Assembly (NCBI RefSeq): GCF_900112485.1
Contig: NZ_FOMG01000002.1
Location: forward strand, 62,001-126,000
Length of the DNA stretch: 64,000 nt
Direction: 5' to 3'
From: Clostridium uliginosum
Lineage (GTDB): Bacteria; Bacillota; Clostridia; Clostridiales; Clostridiaceae
Shown: positions 36,000 through 45,332 of the stretch, piece by piece
Numbering within the stretch: position 1 is the stretch's first letter
Layout of the letters: the number at the start of each line of letters is the position of its first letter
Notes under the pieces: model-generated
Seen by the model: only the letters and a program-made list of their open reading frames with translations
The model's database searches: none
What the model was told of the DNA's origin: nothing
Translations under genes and position numbers: made by a program

Positions 36000-36185
36000 T
36001 TAGCTAACAACCAAGTTTCCATCAGGTTTTACTGTTTATGTAGCTTGTACTAGTGTTGCTGTTCCTGCCATTCCTTTTTTAAGATTACCTCCAGCTGCTT
36101 CAAATACTATGTCTGCACCTATTACTCCATAACCTATAACAGAAGTTATTGGCTTAAGAAACAGTATCGGTATCTCTGGAATAGG
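36000..36185 (-). pseudogene. Medium-chain dehydrogenase C-terminal remnant
   Basis: Minus strand reads GYGVIGADIVFEAAGGNLKK, then ATLVQAT, a stop, and TVKPDGNLVVS. GADIVFEAAG and TVKPDGxLVV are typical of zinc-dependent alcohol or sorbitol dehydrogenases. At least one in-frame stop and no N-terminal part. The following 36186-36983 contains no gene that I can support. Confidence 0.55.
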
Positions 36186-36983
36186 AAAGCCAAGTCCCCT
36201 TTATTTATTTTATTTTCATTTAACATCATTTACGTTGTATAAAAAATTAAATATAAATAAAAAGTAATTGATTACAATGTGATACCTGCATCTATAAAAC
36301 TATGGAATGTGCTGCAAAAAAGGTAATAGACATTAGAATTAACCATGTTCATTGAGTACTTAGTTAATAGATGTGGCTGTTTGATTGCTTTACTGATATT
36401 AACAAAGACAATTTCTATTCAACGGCATGCAAATATTATTGATGATTTTTTATTAAGGATCTTATACAACACAAATGTTTAGCTACTTTGTTCACCACCT
36501 TTATTATTTAAATTATAAAACAAAAGTTTGATTAATTATAAATTTATTATTGCGTATTGTTTTGTTTTTGTCAATAGCTTTATTTTTATATTAGTATTTT
36601 AATATTTGATAACTACAAGACTTGATTAACAATAGTAAAATGATACTTTATATTCAAATATGTCGCTTCAAATGAGGCTTTTTGATGGATCATCAGACTT
36701 TTACACTCTTAGTGACGTGGTGATGAACATTTATACTCTGAATATTCCTAGCTACAACTTATGTGTGATTCTTTGAATGTTCTCAGGTTCATAAAATATG
36801 TACTTTTCCTATCTGTAACAGCAAATATGCAGTTATAAGAAAAAAGCATCTTGACGGAAGTTATACTTTGCTTTTAAAAAGCAATAAATGAACCATAATA
36901 CTAGTAATTACAAGACATTGAGAGTAAAATAGATTTTAGAAGTCATTAGTATTTCTGAAAAGATTCTGCTATTAAAAGGAGGA

Positions 36984-38165
36984 ATGCGGTCATCTATGAG
37001 TAAAATACCTGTTATAGATGCAATAACTTCTCAAGAAGATATTGAAAAGATTAGAAACATTCTACATAAAAAGCCCCGTAATCTTCTTCTCTTTGAATTG
37101 GGAATTAGTTCAGGGCTTCAAATTACTCATCTTCTTCAGCTTCATGTATTTGATTTATCTGAATATAAATCAAACACGAATATAAATGTTTGTATAGGAA
37201 ATAGCTATTATAATTTTGTCTTAAATGATCATATTATTAATGCTTTTGTTCGTTATCTTGATGAAATTCAACCTATGCCGAATGACTATATCTTTAAATC
37301 TAGAAATGGAGACCATCCACTCGACCTGTCTTCGGTTTCCAATATGGTTAAGTCATGGTTCATAAAGGCAGAATTGCAAGGCCACTTTGGAAGTCAGTCT
37401 TTACGTAAAACATGGCAGTATTTTAAAAAGCAAAACAATCAAGAAGATAATGAAGATGATATTGATTTAGAATTGAACATCCTCCCACCTATTGAAAGGC
37501 AAACTGTACAAAAACAAATATGGGACAGATTGTATGAGGGCATAATTACGGGAAAAATTCCCCCTGGAACGGAACTAAAAACAATAGAACTGTCAAAACA
37601 ATTTAACGTTAGTCTCACCCCAGTAAGAATGGCGTTAACATGGCTTCAAGTACAAGGACTTGTTACAGCTCCAAAGAAGAAGGCGTGTGTTGTAAAGAAA
37701 CTTACTTATGAAGGAGTTATAGAAATATTTACAATCAGGTCTGTATTAGAACCCTTGGCATTTAAGAATGCCTGGCAACATTTTCGTCAAGCAACTATCT
37801 CTAAGTTAGAGAATCTTATAAAGAAATGTGAAAATTCAAATGATTGGGCTACTTATCAGCAAGTTCATAAACAAATTCATTTGACATTGTACCGTGATTC
37901 ACATATGCCGCTTCTTTTAGAATATATTAATAATCTGCTTGACAAAACTAATGCACTGTATATTAATTACTATTCAAGTCTTAAGGATAGTGAAAATAAA
38001 GAAATTCTCAATAATAATCTTAGTAAACATAAAGAAATTCTTAAACATATTAATAAAAATAATTTTGATCAAGCTATTGAAATAATAAAGAAAGATATTT
38101 TGGAAGGGCAAGATAGAATCATCCAGTATTTTTTAATGGTTTATGATAAAAAGCATACAAAGTAA
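36984..38165 (+). CDS. GntR/FadR-type regulator fused to an inactive tyrosine-recombinase-like domain
   Basis: 393 residues. Residues 10-155 look like a phage-integrase core: LLLFELGISSGLQITHLLQL, DYIFKSRNGDHPL, then GHFGSQSLRKTWQYF. Catalytic positions are lost: the first Arg (SGLRxSxL) is Gln, the His of HxLR is Gln, and no C-terminal Tyr remains. Residues about 170-240 form a GntR winged helix (IWDRLYEGIITGKIPPGTEL, LTPVRMALTWLQVQGLV) and about 245-390 an FCD-type all-helical ligand domain. GGAGG ends one base before the ATG at 36984 and 13 before the ATG at 36996, so the start is ambiguous. Presumably a DNA-binding regulator for the neighbouring SDR/hydrolase genes. Confidence 0.7.
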   Translation: MRSSMSKIPVIDAITSQEDIEKIRNILHKKPRNLLLFELGISSGLQITHLLQLHVFDLSEYKSNTNINVCIGNSYYNFVLNDHIINAFVRYLDEIQPMPNDYIFKSRNGDHPLDLSSVSNMVKSWFIKAELQGHFGSQSLRKTWQYFKKQNNQEDNEDDIDLELNILPPIERQTVQKQIWDRLYEGIITGKIPPGTELKTIELSKQFNVSLTPVRMALTWLQVQGLVTAPKKKACVVKKLTYEGVIEIFTIRSVLEPLAFKNAWQHFRQATISKLENLIKKCENSNDWATYQQVHKQIHLTLYRDSHMPLLLEYINNLLDKTNALYINYYSSLKDSENKEILNNNLSKHKEILKHINKNNFDQAIEIIKKDILEGQDRIIQYFLMVYDKKHTK

Positions 38166-38193
38166 GGTTATAAAATATTTATATAAACTAAGC

Positions 38194-38237
38194 AATCCTC
38201 CTATGGTAGAATAGTAAAACCATAGGAGGATTTTTTT
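38194..38237 (+). terminator. Strong terminator of the fusion regulator
   Basis: AATCCTCCTATGGT pairs with ACCATAGGAGGATT, then seven T. Confidence 0.85.
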
Positions 38238-38515
38238 GAATAATTATACGAAATCTTAACTTAGTATATTTTATTATATCTATTGATCATTGAAATTACT
38301 TTACACCTCAGATTGAAAATATCATATATTTACATATTGTATTTTAAAATACTATATCATATCTTACTGATATCCTGCAAAATATTGGCATTTCCAACTT
38401 TGCCGACCATTCTACAATTAAGTAATATCAATATTTAATGATTAATTACAATTATTAAAATTACCTTTTAGTCTATGCAATTATGCCTTTTATAAAAAAT
38501 TAAAATAATATAAAA

Positions 38516-38561
38516 AGTCTAAAGTAGAAATTTATTTAAAATATATTTTCTACTTTAGGCT
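38516..38561 (-). terminator. Hairpin downstream of the cupin gene
   Basis: AGTCTAAAGTAGAAA pairs with TTTCTACTTTAGGCT; AT-rich loop. 38238-38515 is otherwise empty. Confidence 0.6.
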
Positions 38562-38656
38562 AAAATTTTTGATGTTTTTATATCCATTAAAATACGTAAC
38601 TTGTACCTGTAGATATTTTATCTTCTATTCCTATAAATTTCACTTTATTTTTATAA

Positions 38657-38998
38657 CTAACCTTTTACTACTATTAACATCATTTTAAATTTTTCTGTTG
38701 CTTCTAATGCATGAGGAATATTAGCAGGCATAACTATAAAGTTTCCTTCTGTAACAATTACTGGCTCATTATCTCCAATTGTTATAGTAACTTCCCCTTC
38801 TGACACATAAACTAATGCATCTCCCGGTGCTGAATGTGAACTTATTTCCTCTCCTTTATCAAATGAAAATAAAGTTATACCTACATTTTGTGTTTGGACT
38901 AATGTTTTGCTAACTACTTGTCCTTCAGCATAATTCACATCTTCTTTAAGTGCTAACACCTTTGCAAATTCTATATTCTTGAAAAATTTTCCATTCAT
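38657..38998 (-). CDS. Single-domain cupin protein (113 aa)
   Basis: Small beta-barrel: ISSHSAPGDALVYVSEGEVT holds the first cupin motif and GNFIVMPANIPHALEA the second. Metal-binding His are partly kept (SSHSAP and PHAL). Similar small cupins accompany redox and anaerobic-respiration genes in clostridia. RBS TAGGAGGAAAATATA. Its promoter carries an FNR-type site at -41.5 (39092-39103), so expression is likely governed by a Crp/Fnr protein, perhaps the neighbour at 39324. Confidence 0.8.
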   Translation of the reverse strand: MNGKFFKNIEFAKVLALKEDVNYAEGQVVSKTLVQTQNVGITLFSFDKGEEISSHSAPGDALVYVSEGEVTITIGDNEPVIVTEGNFIVMPANIPHALEATEKFKMMLIVVKG

Positions 38999-39062
38999 TA
39001 TATTTTCCTCCTAAAATTTATTATTTGTTCTTAAAATTTATTTTTACTTAACTTATGATCTT

Positions 39063-39103
39063 ATTATAGCTTTATTGATTTTAATAAAATGTGATTTAAA
39101 TCA
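39063..39103 (-). promoter_or_regulatory. FNR-type class II promoter of the cupin gene
   Basis: Site TGATTTAAATCA (39092-39103; extended GTGAT-TTAA-ATCAA) is centred 29.5 bases upstream of the 5' base of TATAAT (39063-39068). The same arrangement precedes the DUF438 gene. Confidence 0.7.
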
Positions 39104-39200
39104 AAACTCTAATTAAAATTTATTTTTTATCTATTATGTTGATATTATCATCACTTAAGATATATTTATAACACACTAAAAAGCTCTGTATAATAAAAAT

Positions 39201-39239
39201 AAAGCTCATCATCACTAAATAGTGTAATAACGAGCTTTT
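39201..39239 (-). terminator. Terminator of the first Crp/Fnr gene
   Basis: AAAGCTCATCATCACTA pairs imperfectly with TAGTGTAATAACGAGCTTT. Confidence 0.65.
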
Positions 39240-39323
39240 GTTTTAAATATATATATTCTATTAAAATCTGCATCTATTTAATTATGGTATGATGAATTAG
39301 TACTGTAGAATCTTAATTAGATC

Positions 39324-40037
39324 TTAAATATAATCTTTTAAGCCTTCTTCATCTAAAATTATAATATTCTTTGTTCCTACTATTTTTATTAATTTCTCAT
39401 CTTCAAACTTTTTTAATTTTCTACTTATAGTTTCCCTTGTTACTCCAATAAAACTCGCCATATCTTCTCTTGATAGAGGTAATTTTATAGATATGTTTTT
39501 TTCTATTGACTCTCCATATCTTTCTATTAAATCTGTTAGTAAATAAGCCATTCTTGAATCCACATCATTAGTTGCAAGATTCTGCACAAGATTTTCTACT
39601 TTTGCTAATCTTTCTCCTACAGTTTCTAATACTTTTATTCCAATCTCTGGCTTTCTCATAATTATATCTTTCATTTCATCTTTAGTAAGAGTACATATCT
39701 TAGAATTTACTATTGCTTTTGAATTAAATCCATACTTAGAAGGTTTTATCAAATCTAATTCTCCAAAAAAATCTCCTTCTGAAAGTACATGCAATATCTG
39801 CTCCTTACCATCTTTAGTATACTTATATAATTTTATCTTTCCTTCATTTATAAAATAAAGCGTATTGGCTACATTTCCTTCAGTAAAAATAACATCTCCT
39901 TTACTATATTCCTTATGCTTAATAGTTTTTACAATCTCTATTAACTCTTCATTATTTAAATTTTCAAATATCGGAACCTTGCTTGCACAAAGTTCTCCCC
40001 TACAATTATTACAGCAATTGCTACAATGATTACTCAT
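39324..40037 (-). CDS. Crp/Fnr family regulator with N-terminal Cys cluster
   Basis: 237 residues. N-terminus SNHCSNCCNNCRGELC has five Cys in 13 residues, suited to a 4Fe-4S cluster as in FNR. cAMP-fold domain about 25-145 (YSKGDVIFTEGNVANTLYFI), then HTH with REDMASFIGVTRETISRKLK; the E-T-I-S-R recognition helix has the Glu-x2-Ser-Arg of FNR proteins that read TTGAT. It lies between the cupin gene and hcp, so O2 or NO control of this region is likely. RBS AAGGGAGAG. Confidence 0.85.
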   Translation of the reverse strand: MSNHCSNCCNNCRGELCASKVPIFENLNNEELIEIVKTIKHKEYSKGDVIFTEGNVANTLYFINEGKIKLYKYTKDGKEQILHVLSEGDFFGELDLIKPSKYGFNSKAIVNSKICTLTKDEMKDIIMRKPEIGIKVLETVGERLAKVENLVQNLATNDVDSRMAYLLTDLIERYGESIEKNISIKLPLSREDMASFIGVTRETISRKLKKFEDEKLIKIVGTKNIIILDEEGLKDYI

Positions 40038-40117
40038 AACATCACTCTCCCTTGTATTTATATATCTTTTTCTTATATTAACAATTTATTCAGATAATAG
40101 AGCTTTTTCACCTAATA

Positions 40118-40180
40118 TTAGGTACATTAAAAAAATAATAGATCAGTATACTTGTCTATTATTTTCTTTCATGTTCCTTA
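40118..40180. repeat. Family 1 element, short copy (63 bp)
   Basis: Only the two terminal arms remain: TTAGGTACATTAAAAAAATA and TCTTTCATGTTCC-type end, folding as one hairpin. Confidence 0.65.
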
Positions 40181-40189
40181 TAATAAAAA

Positions 40190-40225
40190 ATACTCAAAGG
40201 ATAAATTTAATTATCCCTTGAGTAT
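40190..40225 (-). terminator. hcp terminator, separated from hcp by a family 1 element
   Basis: ATACTCAAAGGATAA pairs with TTATCCCTTGAGTAT; the minus strand continues into TTTTTTATTA. Confidence 0.75.
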
Positions 40226-40226
40226 G

Positions 40227-40389
40227 TAAGGCAGATTCAAAAAAGTAACAGACCAGTATGCTTGTCTATTTTGTGGCATACTGCATTAGTAAGTTTCACT
40301 AATAGCCCGCTATAAGCAAAACTTACCGCCTTGTCTGACACCAAATATACGTCGTATCTTTGGTCTGTTATTTTCTTTCATATGCCTAA
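40227..40389. repeat. Family 1 element, full-length copy (163 bp)
   Basis: Starts TAAGGCAGATTCAAAAAAGT and ends TTTCTTTCATATGCCTAA. About 85% identical by eye to the reverse complement of 21619-21782. Lies 13 bases after the hcp stop codon, before the hcp terminator. Confidence 0.75.
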
Positions 40390-40402
40390 TATTATTTAAA
40401 TA

Positions 40403-42106
40403 TTAGCTTTCCATAAACATCTTCATATCATCTTCTACAGTAGTAATTCCACCAATTCCAAAGTTATCTATTAATACTTTAGCAACATTTGGTGAAAGGA
40501 ATGCTGGAAGTGTTGGTCCTAAGTGAATATTTTTAACACCTAAATGTAATAATGATAATAATACTATTACAGCTTTTTGTTCATACCAAGCTATGTTGTA
40601 TGATATAGGTAATTTGTTTATATCATCTAACCCAAATACTTCTTGAAGTTTTAGTGCTATAACAACTAATGAATATGAATCATTACATTGTCCTGCATCT
40701 AATACTCTTGGAATTCCTCCAATATCACCTAAGTTTAATTTATTATATTTGTATTTAGCACAACCTGCAGTTAATATAACTGTATCTTTTGGTAACTTTT
40801 CTGCAAAATCAGTATAATAATTTCTTGATTTAGCTCTTCCATCGCAACCAGCCATTACAAAGAATCTCTTTATAGCACCAGCTTTAACAGCATCTACAAC
40901 TTTGTCTGCAAGAGCTAAAACTTGGTTATGAGCAAATCCACCAACTATTTGTCCTTTTTCTATTTCTGTAGGTGCACTACATTTTTTAGCCATTTTTATA
41001 ATTTCAGAGAAATCTTTTGTTCCTTTAGAATCAGCTTCTATATGAGGACATCCTGGCATTCCAGTAGCACCTGTTGTAAATAATCTATTCTTATAAGAAT
41101 CTTTTGGTATAACTATACAGTTTGTAGTCATAAGTATTGGTCCATTAAACTTTTCAAATTCTTCTTTTTGTTTCCACCATGCATTTCCATAGTTTCCTGA
41201 AAAATGTTCATATTTCTTAAATTTCGGATAATATTGTCCAGCAAGCATTTCTCCATGAGTATATACATCTACTCCAGTTCCTTCTGTTTGCTCAAGTAGT
41301 ATTTCTAAGTCTTTTAAATCATGCCCTGAAATTAATATTCCTGGATTAGTTCTAACTCCAATATCTACAGTTGTTATTTCAGGATGTCCATAGCTTTCAG
41401 TATTAGCTTTATCAAGTAATGCCATACCGTCTACACCAAATTTACCAGCTTCTAATGATAATGCAACTAAGTCATCAACAGTTAGACTATCATCTATTGT
41501 AGCTGCTAATGCTTTTGCCATAAATTTATGAACTTCTTCATTGTTATATTTTAAGTTCATAGCATGCTTCATATAAGCAGATAATCCTTTTAATCCATAA
41601 GTGATAAGCTCTCTTAAGCTTCTTATATCTTCATTTTCAGTTGAAAGTACTCCTACTTTTTCAGCCTTTGCATCAAATTCTATTGTATTATCAGCAGTCC
41701 AAACAGCTGCCTCTGGCATTATCATTTCTGAAGTTTGCATTCCAAGCATTTTTTTGAAAAAACCACCATTTACTTTCACTTCTCCAACTTGACCACCAGC
41801 TTTAACAACTTTAACTTTTAAGATTTCTCTTAATTTTAAAGTTTCTCTTACTCTATCTAAAATGGAATCTCTATCGAAATTAGCATTTGTAATTGTTGTA
41901 AATAAATTTTCTGTTATGTATTTATCAACTTTACTATCTGTAACTCCAACTTTTCTTCCTTCGTTACTTACTATAGCTAGTCCTTTAGTTACATATATTA
42001 ATAAATCTTGAGCCTTTGCTACATGTTCATCTTTACCACAAACACCTTTTACAGTACAGCCTTTACATCCAGCAGTTTCTTGACATTGATAACAAAACAT
42101 TGACAT
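40403..42106 (-). CDS. hcp: Hybrid cluster protein (hydroxylamine reductase, NO-related)
   Basis: 567 residues. N-terminal iron-sulfur motif [20 protein letters not shown]; hybrid-cluster ligands include His/Glu/Cys in [39 protein letters not shown] and [12 protein letters not shown]. Hcp reduces nitric oxide or hydroxylamine and links to S-nitrosylation control. RBS TAGGGGGACATAAT. A GTAAC-N4-GTTAC site lies about 190 bases upstream with a -10 in the right place, matching HcpR-type regulation; the leader is long. Confidence 0.95.
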   Translation of the reverse strand: MSMFCYQCQETAGCKGCTVKGVCGKDEHVAKAQDLLIYVTKGLAIVSNEGRKVGVTDSKVDKYITENLFTTITNANFDRDSILDRVRETLKLREILKVKVVKAGGQVGEVKVNGGFFKKMLGMQTSEMIMPEAAVWTADNTIEFDAKAEKVGVLSTENEDIRSLRELITYGLKGLSAYMKHAMNLKYNNEEVHKFMAKALAATIDDSLTVDDLVALSLEAGKFGVDGMALLDKANTESYGHPEITTVDIGVRTNPGILISGHDLKDLEILLEQTEGTGVDVYTHGEMLAGQYYPKFKKYEHFSGNYGNAWWKQKEEFEKFNGPILMTTNCIVIPKDSYKNRLFTTGATGMPGCPHIEADSKGTKDFSEIIKMAKKCSAPTEIEKGQIVGGFAHNQVLALADKVVDAVKAGAIKRFFVMAGCDGRAKSRNYYTDFAEKLPKDTVILTAGCAKYKYNKLNLGDIGGIPRVLDAGQCNDSYSLVVIALKLQEVFGLDDINKLPISYNIAWYEQKAVIVLLSLLHLGVKNIHLGPTLPAFLSPNVAKVLIDNFGIGGITTVEDDMKMFMES

Positions 42107-42262
42107 ATTATGTCCCCCTATTTCTTTTTTTATATTTTAATATATAAGTTTCAAAAGCATTCTACATTTTCATTGTTTATAAGAAATTAGATATAGAATA
42201 TTAATTAACACCTATATGAATTTATAATTTATTGTTATTATTTTGTCTCTTCGACAATTTAA

Positions 42263-42304
42263 AGTTTACTATAATCTTTTCTTTATTTCTGTAACATACG
42301 TTAC
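42263..42304 (-). promoter_or_regulatory. Candidate HcpR-like site and promoter of hcp
   Basis: GTAACATACGTTAC (42291-42304) centred 29.5 bases upstream of TAAACT (42263-42268, weak -10). The same 5-N4-5 site occurs before DUF1858 and the HD gene. Confidence 0.55.
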
Positions 42305-42339
42305 TAATTTAAAATTAATAATTTATTATGGTTATTTAA

Positions 42340-42411
42340 TTATTCTGGCTTTTTTCCAAGTGCAGCAAGGTATACTACAAATTCTTCATCTCCATCTAGT
42401 TGTAAAATCTA
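42340..42411 (-). pseudogene. Nitroreductase-like 3'-end remnant
   Basis: Minus strand reads LQLDGDEEFVVYLAALGKKP then stop: the C-terminal strand of SagB/nitroreductase-type proteins. No upstream part remains. It lies in the hcp leader region behind the asrC stop. Confidence 0.4.
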
Positions 42412-42421
42412 CTATTAGATA

Positions 42422-43402
42422 TTACAGATTATCAGTTGAGTTGTAATGTATTCCGCACCAATATACGCAATCTTTCTTTATTACCTTTGATCCTAACTCA
42501 ACTCCATCTAATGCCCATTTCTTATATTCTTCAAAGCCAACTCTATCGATTATATATCCTATGTGTTCTTTTCTAGCTGGAGCTTCTGGATCTATATATT
42601 TTTCTGCAAATTTATATGTGTTTAAAATTATCTTTGTAATGCTTTCTTCATCAGCCCAGATTAGAAAATCTTGTGCAAGTCTTGGATTTTTCTTACCTGT
42701 TCTGCCCATTATAACTAGCTTATAATATTTTTCATTACTTCTAGTCCATGCTCTTGTTGGACATTTAGTGACACAAACACCACAACCTACACATTTTTCT
42801 GTATTTCTTACCACTTTGTAATTTTCAAAAGATAAAGCCCCTACAGATAATTTTTTACAAGCCTTAACACAAGCTCCGCAGCTTATACAACGATCCGCTT
42901 CATATTGAGGTTCTGTCATACCTATTATTCCAAAGTCCTGCATTCTTGCCTTTGCACAGTCATTAGAGCAGCCAGTAAGAGCAATCTTAACATGTAAGTC
43001 ATTTGGGAAAATAGCTTTATCTATTCTTTTTGCAAATTCTGCAGTATTATAATTTGCAAAAGGACAAACGTTATTACCAATACATGCTGAAACATTTCTT
43101 GTACCTGAAGATTCATATCCGTTTTCAGTATCTACTTGGTTTATTTCTAATCCTTCTATAATAGGTTTCAAAAGAACTTTTACAGCTTCCATGTCCTCAT
43201 ATTTTATGCCTTCAATTTCAAAACCCTGTCTTGAAGTTAAATGAACGATGCCATTACCGTATTTTTCTGATATTTCTTGCACCATTCCTAAAATTTCAGA
43301 TTTTAAATATCCACCTGGAACTCTGATTCTTGAAGCACCAATACCTCTAACCTTAGAAACTCTAAAGGCATTTTTTTTAAGTTTCTTTGTATTTATATCC
43401 AT
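42422..43402 (-). CDS. asrC: Anaerobic sulfite reductase subunit C
   Basis: 326 residues. Sulfite/nitrite reductase fold: GYLKSEILGMVQEISEKYGN, TSRQGFEIEGI, then the siroheme and 4Fe-4S ligands CIGNNVCPFANYNT and TGCSNDCAKARM; a 2x4Fe-4S ferredoxin insert (CISCGACVKACKK, CVGCGVCVTKCPT). Catalytic subunit reducing sulfite to sulfide with electrons from AsrA/B. 11 bases after asrB; RBS TTAGGAGGGG. Confidence 0.92.
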   Translation of the reverse strand: MDINTKKLKKNAFRVSKVRGIGASRIRVPGGYLKSEILGMVQEISEKYGNGIVHLTSRQGFEIEGIKYEDMEAVKVLLKPIIEGLEINQVDTENGYESSGTRNVSACIGNNVCPFANYNTAEFAKRIDKAIFPNDLHVKIALTGCSNDCAKARMQDFGIIGMTEPQYEADRCISCGACVKACKKLSVGALSFENYKVVRNTEKCVGCGVCVTKCPTRAWTRSNEKYYKLVIMGRTGKKNPRLAQDFLIWADEESITKIILNTYKFAEKYIDPEAPARKEHIGYIIDRVGFEEYKKWALDGVELGSKVIKKDCVYWCGIHYNSTDNL

Positions 43403-43413
43403 TACTACCCCTC

Positions 43414-44205
43414 CTAATCTATTAATTGTTTTCCTTTAGTGTAATTAAATACTGGACCATCTAAGCAGATATATGTGTCATCCATTTTGCAATGTCCACA
43501 TTTACCAAGACCACAGCACATTTTTCTTTCTTGAGAAATCCAAATATTTTCTTCTGGAACTCCTCTTTTTAATATTTCTGCTACTGTAAATTTCATCATT
43601 ATAGGAGGTCCAACAACTACAAATGCTGTATTTTTAACATCCTTAATTTCTAGTCCTGGAATAAAAGTAGTAACTAATCCAATTTTGCCTTCATAGCCTT
43701 CTTCAGCTTTGTCGACTGTTAAAATTAAATTTATATTTTTTTCCCACTCTTTTAAATCGGCTTTAAATAAAACATCATTAGGTGATTTAAATCCACAAAT
43801 TAAATTAAATTTTTCACACTTATCACTGTTATTTGCAAAATAATCTACTACACCTCTAACTGGTGAAAGTCCTGTTCCTCCAGCAACTACTGTAACTTCT
43901 TTGCCTTCATAATCTTTTACATCAAAGCCATTACCATACGGTCCTCTCAAAAATAACTTATCTCCAACATAATTAGTAAATATTTCATTAGTAACTTTTC
44001 CAACTTTACGTATTGTTAAATCTACAGTACCTTCACCAATACCACTTACTGAAATAGGCGCTTCACCAAATTTAGGCAGTGAAACCTCAAAAAATTGACC
44101 CGGTTTAACTTGTCCTTCATAAATCATTCGAAAAGTATATTCTATATCAGTATGTTTAATAACTTCTTTTATTTCTGATAAAAATGGGATATATTCATTC
44201 TTCAT
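43414..44205 (-). CDS. asrB: Anaerobic sulfite reductase subunit B
   Basis: 263 residues of the ferredoxin-NADP reductase family: FAD domain with LRGPYGNGFD, NAD domain GGTGLSPVRGVV and FVVVGPPIMMKF, and a C-terminal 2Fe-2S motif CCGLGKCGHCKMDDTYIC. Transfers electrons from NAD(P)H to AsrA/C. Starts on the base after the asrA stop. Confidence 0.92.
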   Translation of the reverse strand: MKNEYIPFLSEIKEVIKHTDIEYTFRMIYEGQVKPGQFFEVSLPKFGEAPISVSGIGEGTVDLTIRKVGKVTNEIFTNYVGDKLFLRGPYGNGFDVKDYEGKEVTVVAGGTGLSPVRGVVDYFANNSDKCEKFNLICGFKSPNDVLFKADLKEWEKNINLILTVDKAEEGYEGKIGLVTTFIPGLEIKDVKNTAFVVVGPPIMMKFTVAEILKRGVPEENIWISQERKMCCGLGKCGHCKMDDTYICLDGPVFNYTKGKQLID

Positions 44206-45213
44206 TTATTCCACCTCATTCATAGCATTTTCAAGTTTATTTATACAATTTGAAAAAGATATATATTCAGGACAAACATCATCACAACGTCCACATCCTA
44301 CACACATATGATATCCAAAACGTTTTTTATAATCATAAACTTTATGCATAACTTTAAATCTCATACGTTGACCTTGTGGTTTTCTAAATGTAATTCCACC
44401 AGCCATATCTGTATATCCATCAATTTGACATGAAGCCCAAATTTTACGACGTTCTCCAGTCTTTCCATTATCCTTATAGAAAATATCCTGCATAGTAAAG
44501 CACGTACAAGTTGGACAAACAAAATTACAACGTCCACAACCTATGCAACGGCTTGTATATTCATCCCATATCTTAGAATCTACTATTTTGGTTGATAAAT
44601 TATCTGGTATATTTACATGAACTTTATTTTCTATAATAAAGTTTGGATTTACTTTTTCTTCTTTAAACTTTTCTTCTTTTATAAGATTCTCTAGCTTTTC
44701 CCATTTGCAATCTATTGATGTGAAGTCTTCATTAACTTTTATGTAAGCATCATACTCATCTGTTGTATTAGTTTTCATATCTACACAGAAACAATTATCA
44801 AATGTTTCATTACATCCCATAAGAACAAACTTCGTATTTTCTCTAAGTCTTTTATAATAAAAATCTTCTGGTCCATTATTTAAATAAATTTGATCCATAC
44901 GCTTTAAAGCATGTAAATCACAACTTCTTAAGAAAATAATTGCTCCCTTTTTAGGTGCGTCTGCGGACTTTACTTCATCCTCTGTAAAATAGAATAAAGT
45001 TTGTGTAATAGGTAACAGTATTTCTTTAAATGAATAATCAGATTTTCTATCAAAAACAATTTCCTCTATTGTTGATATCTCACCATATCTGACTGTATCT
45101 GTATCTGAAAAACATCCATCGCCTTTAAAAACTTTTGGTGCATAAATTAAGTATTCTTTTGAAAGCTTATTCAAAATAGAATTTATATTTTGAGTAATTA
45201 TTTGATATCCCAT
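44206..45213 (-). CDS. asrA: Anaerobic sulfite reductase subunit A
   Basis: 335 residues: an N-terminal domain (KGAIIFLRSCDLHALKRMD) and two 4Fe-4S motifs CIGCGRCNFVCPTCTC and CVGCGRCDDVCPEY. Ferredoxin-like electron carrier of the AsrABC complex. RBS AAAGGAGTG. A class II Crp/Fnr-type promoter is predicted at 45290-45332. Confidence 0.92.
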   Translation of the reverse strand: MGYQIITQNINSILNKLSKEYLIYAPKVFKGDGCFSDTDTVRYGEISTIEEIVFDRKSDYSFKEILLPITQTLFYFTEDEVKSADAPKKGAIIFLRSCDLHALKRMDQIYLNNGPEDFYYKRLRENTKFVLMGCNETFDNCFCVDMKTNTTDEYDAYIKVNEDFTSIDCKWEKLENLIKEEKFKEEKVNPNFIIENKVHVNIPDNLSTKIVDSKIWDEYTSRCIGCGRCNFVCPTCTCFTMQDIFYKDNGKTGERRKIWASCQIDGYTDMAGGITFRKPQGQRMRFKVMHKVYDYKKRFGYHMCVGCGRCDDVCPEYISFSNCINKLENAMNEVE

Positions 45214-45289
45214 TTTAACACTCCTTTTTCTTTGTTAATTTTTTCACTTAATATGGTATTTAAGTTTATTACAATTAACTTATACTAAT

Positions 45290-45332
45290 AGAATACTTAA
45301 AATAAAAAATAAACACCGTGATATATATCACG
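45290..45332 (-). promoter_or_regulatory. asrABC promoter with Crp/Fnr-type palindrome
   Basis: CGTGATATATATCACG (45317-45332) is a perfect palindrome, centred 29.5 bases upstream of TATTCT (45290-45295). The palindrome also contains the TGA stop of the upstream Crp/Fnr gene, and with flanking AAACA/TGTTT could act as its terminator (45311-45338). Confidence 0.65.

Noticed and set aside
36659-36775. 39-codon plus-strand frame before the fusion regulator
   Set aside because: No RBS, no family pattern and surrounded by non-coding AT-rich DNA.
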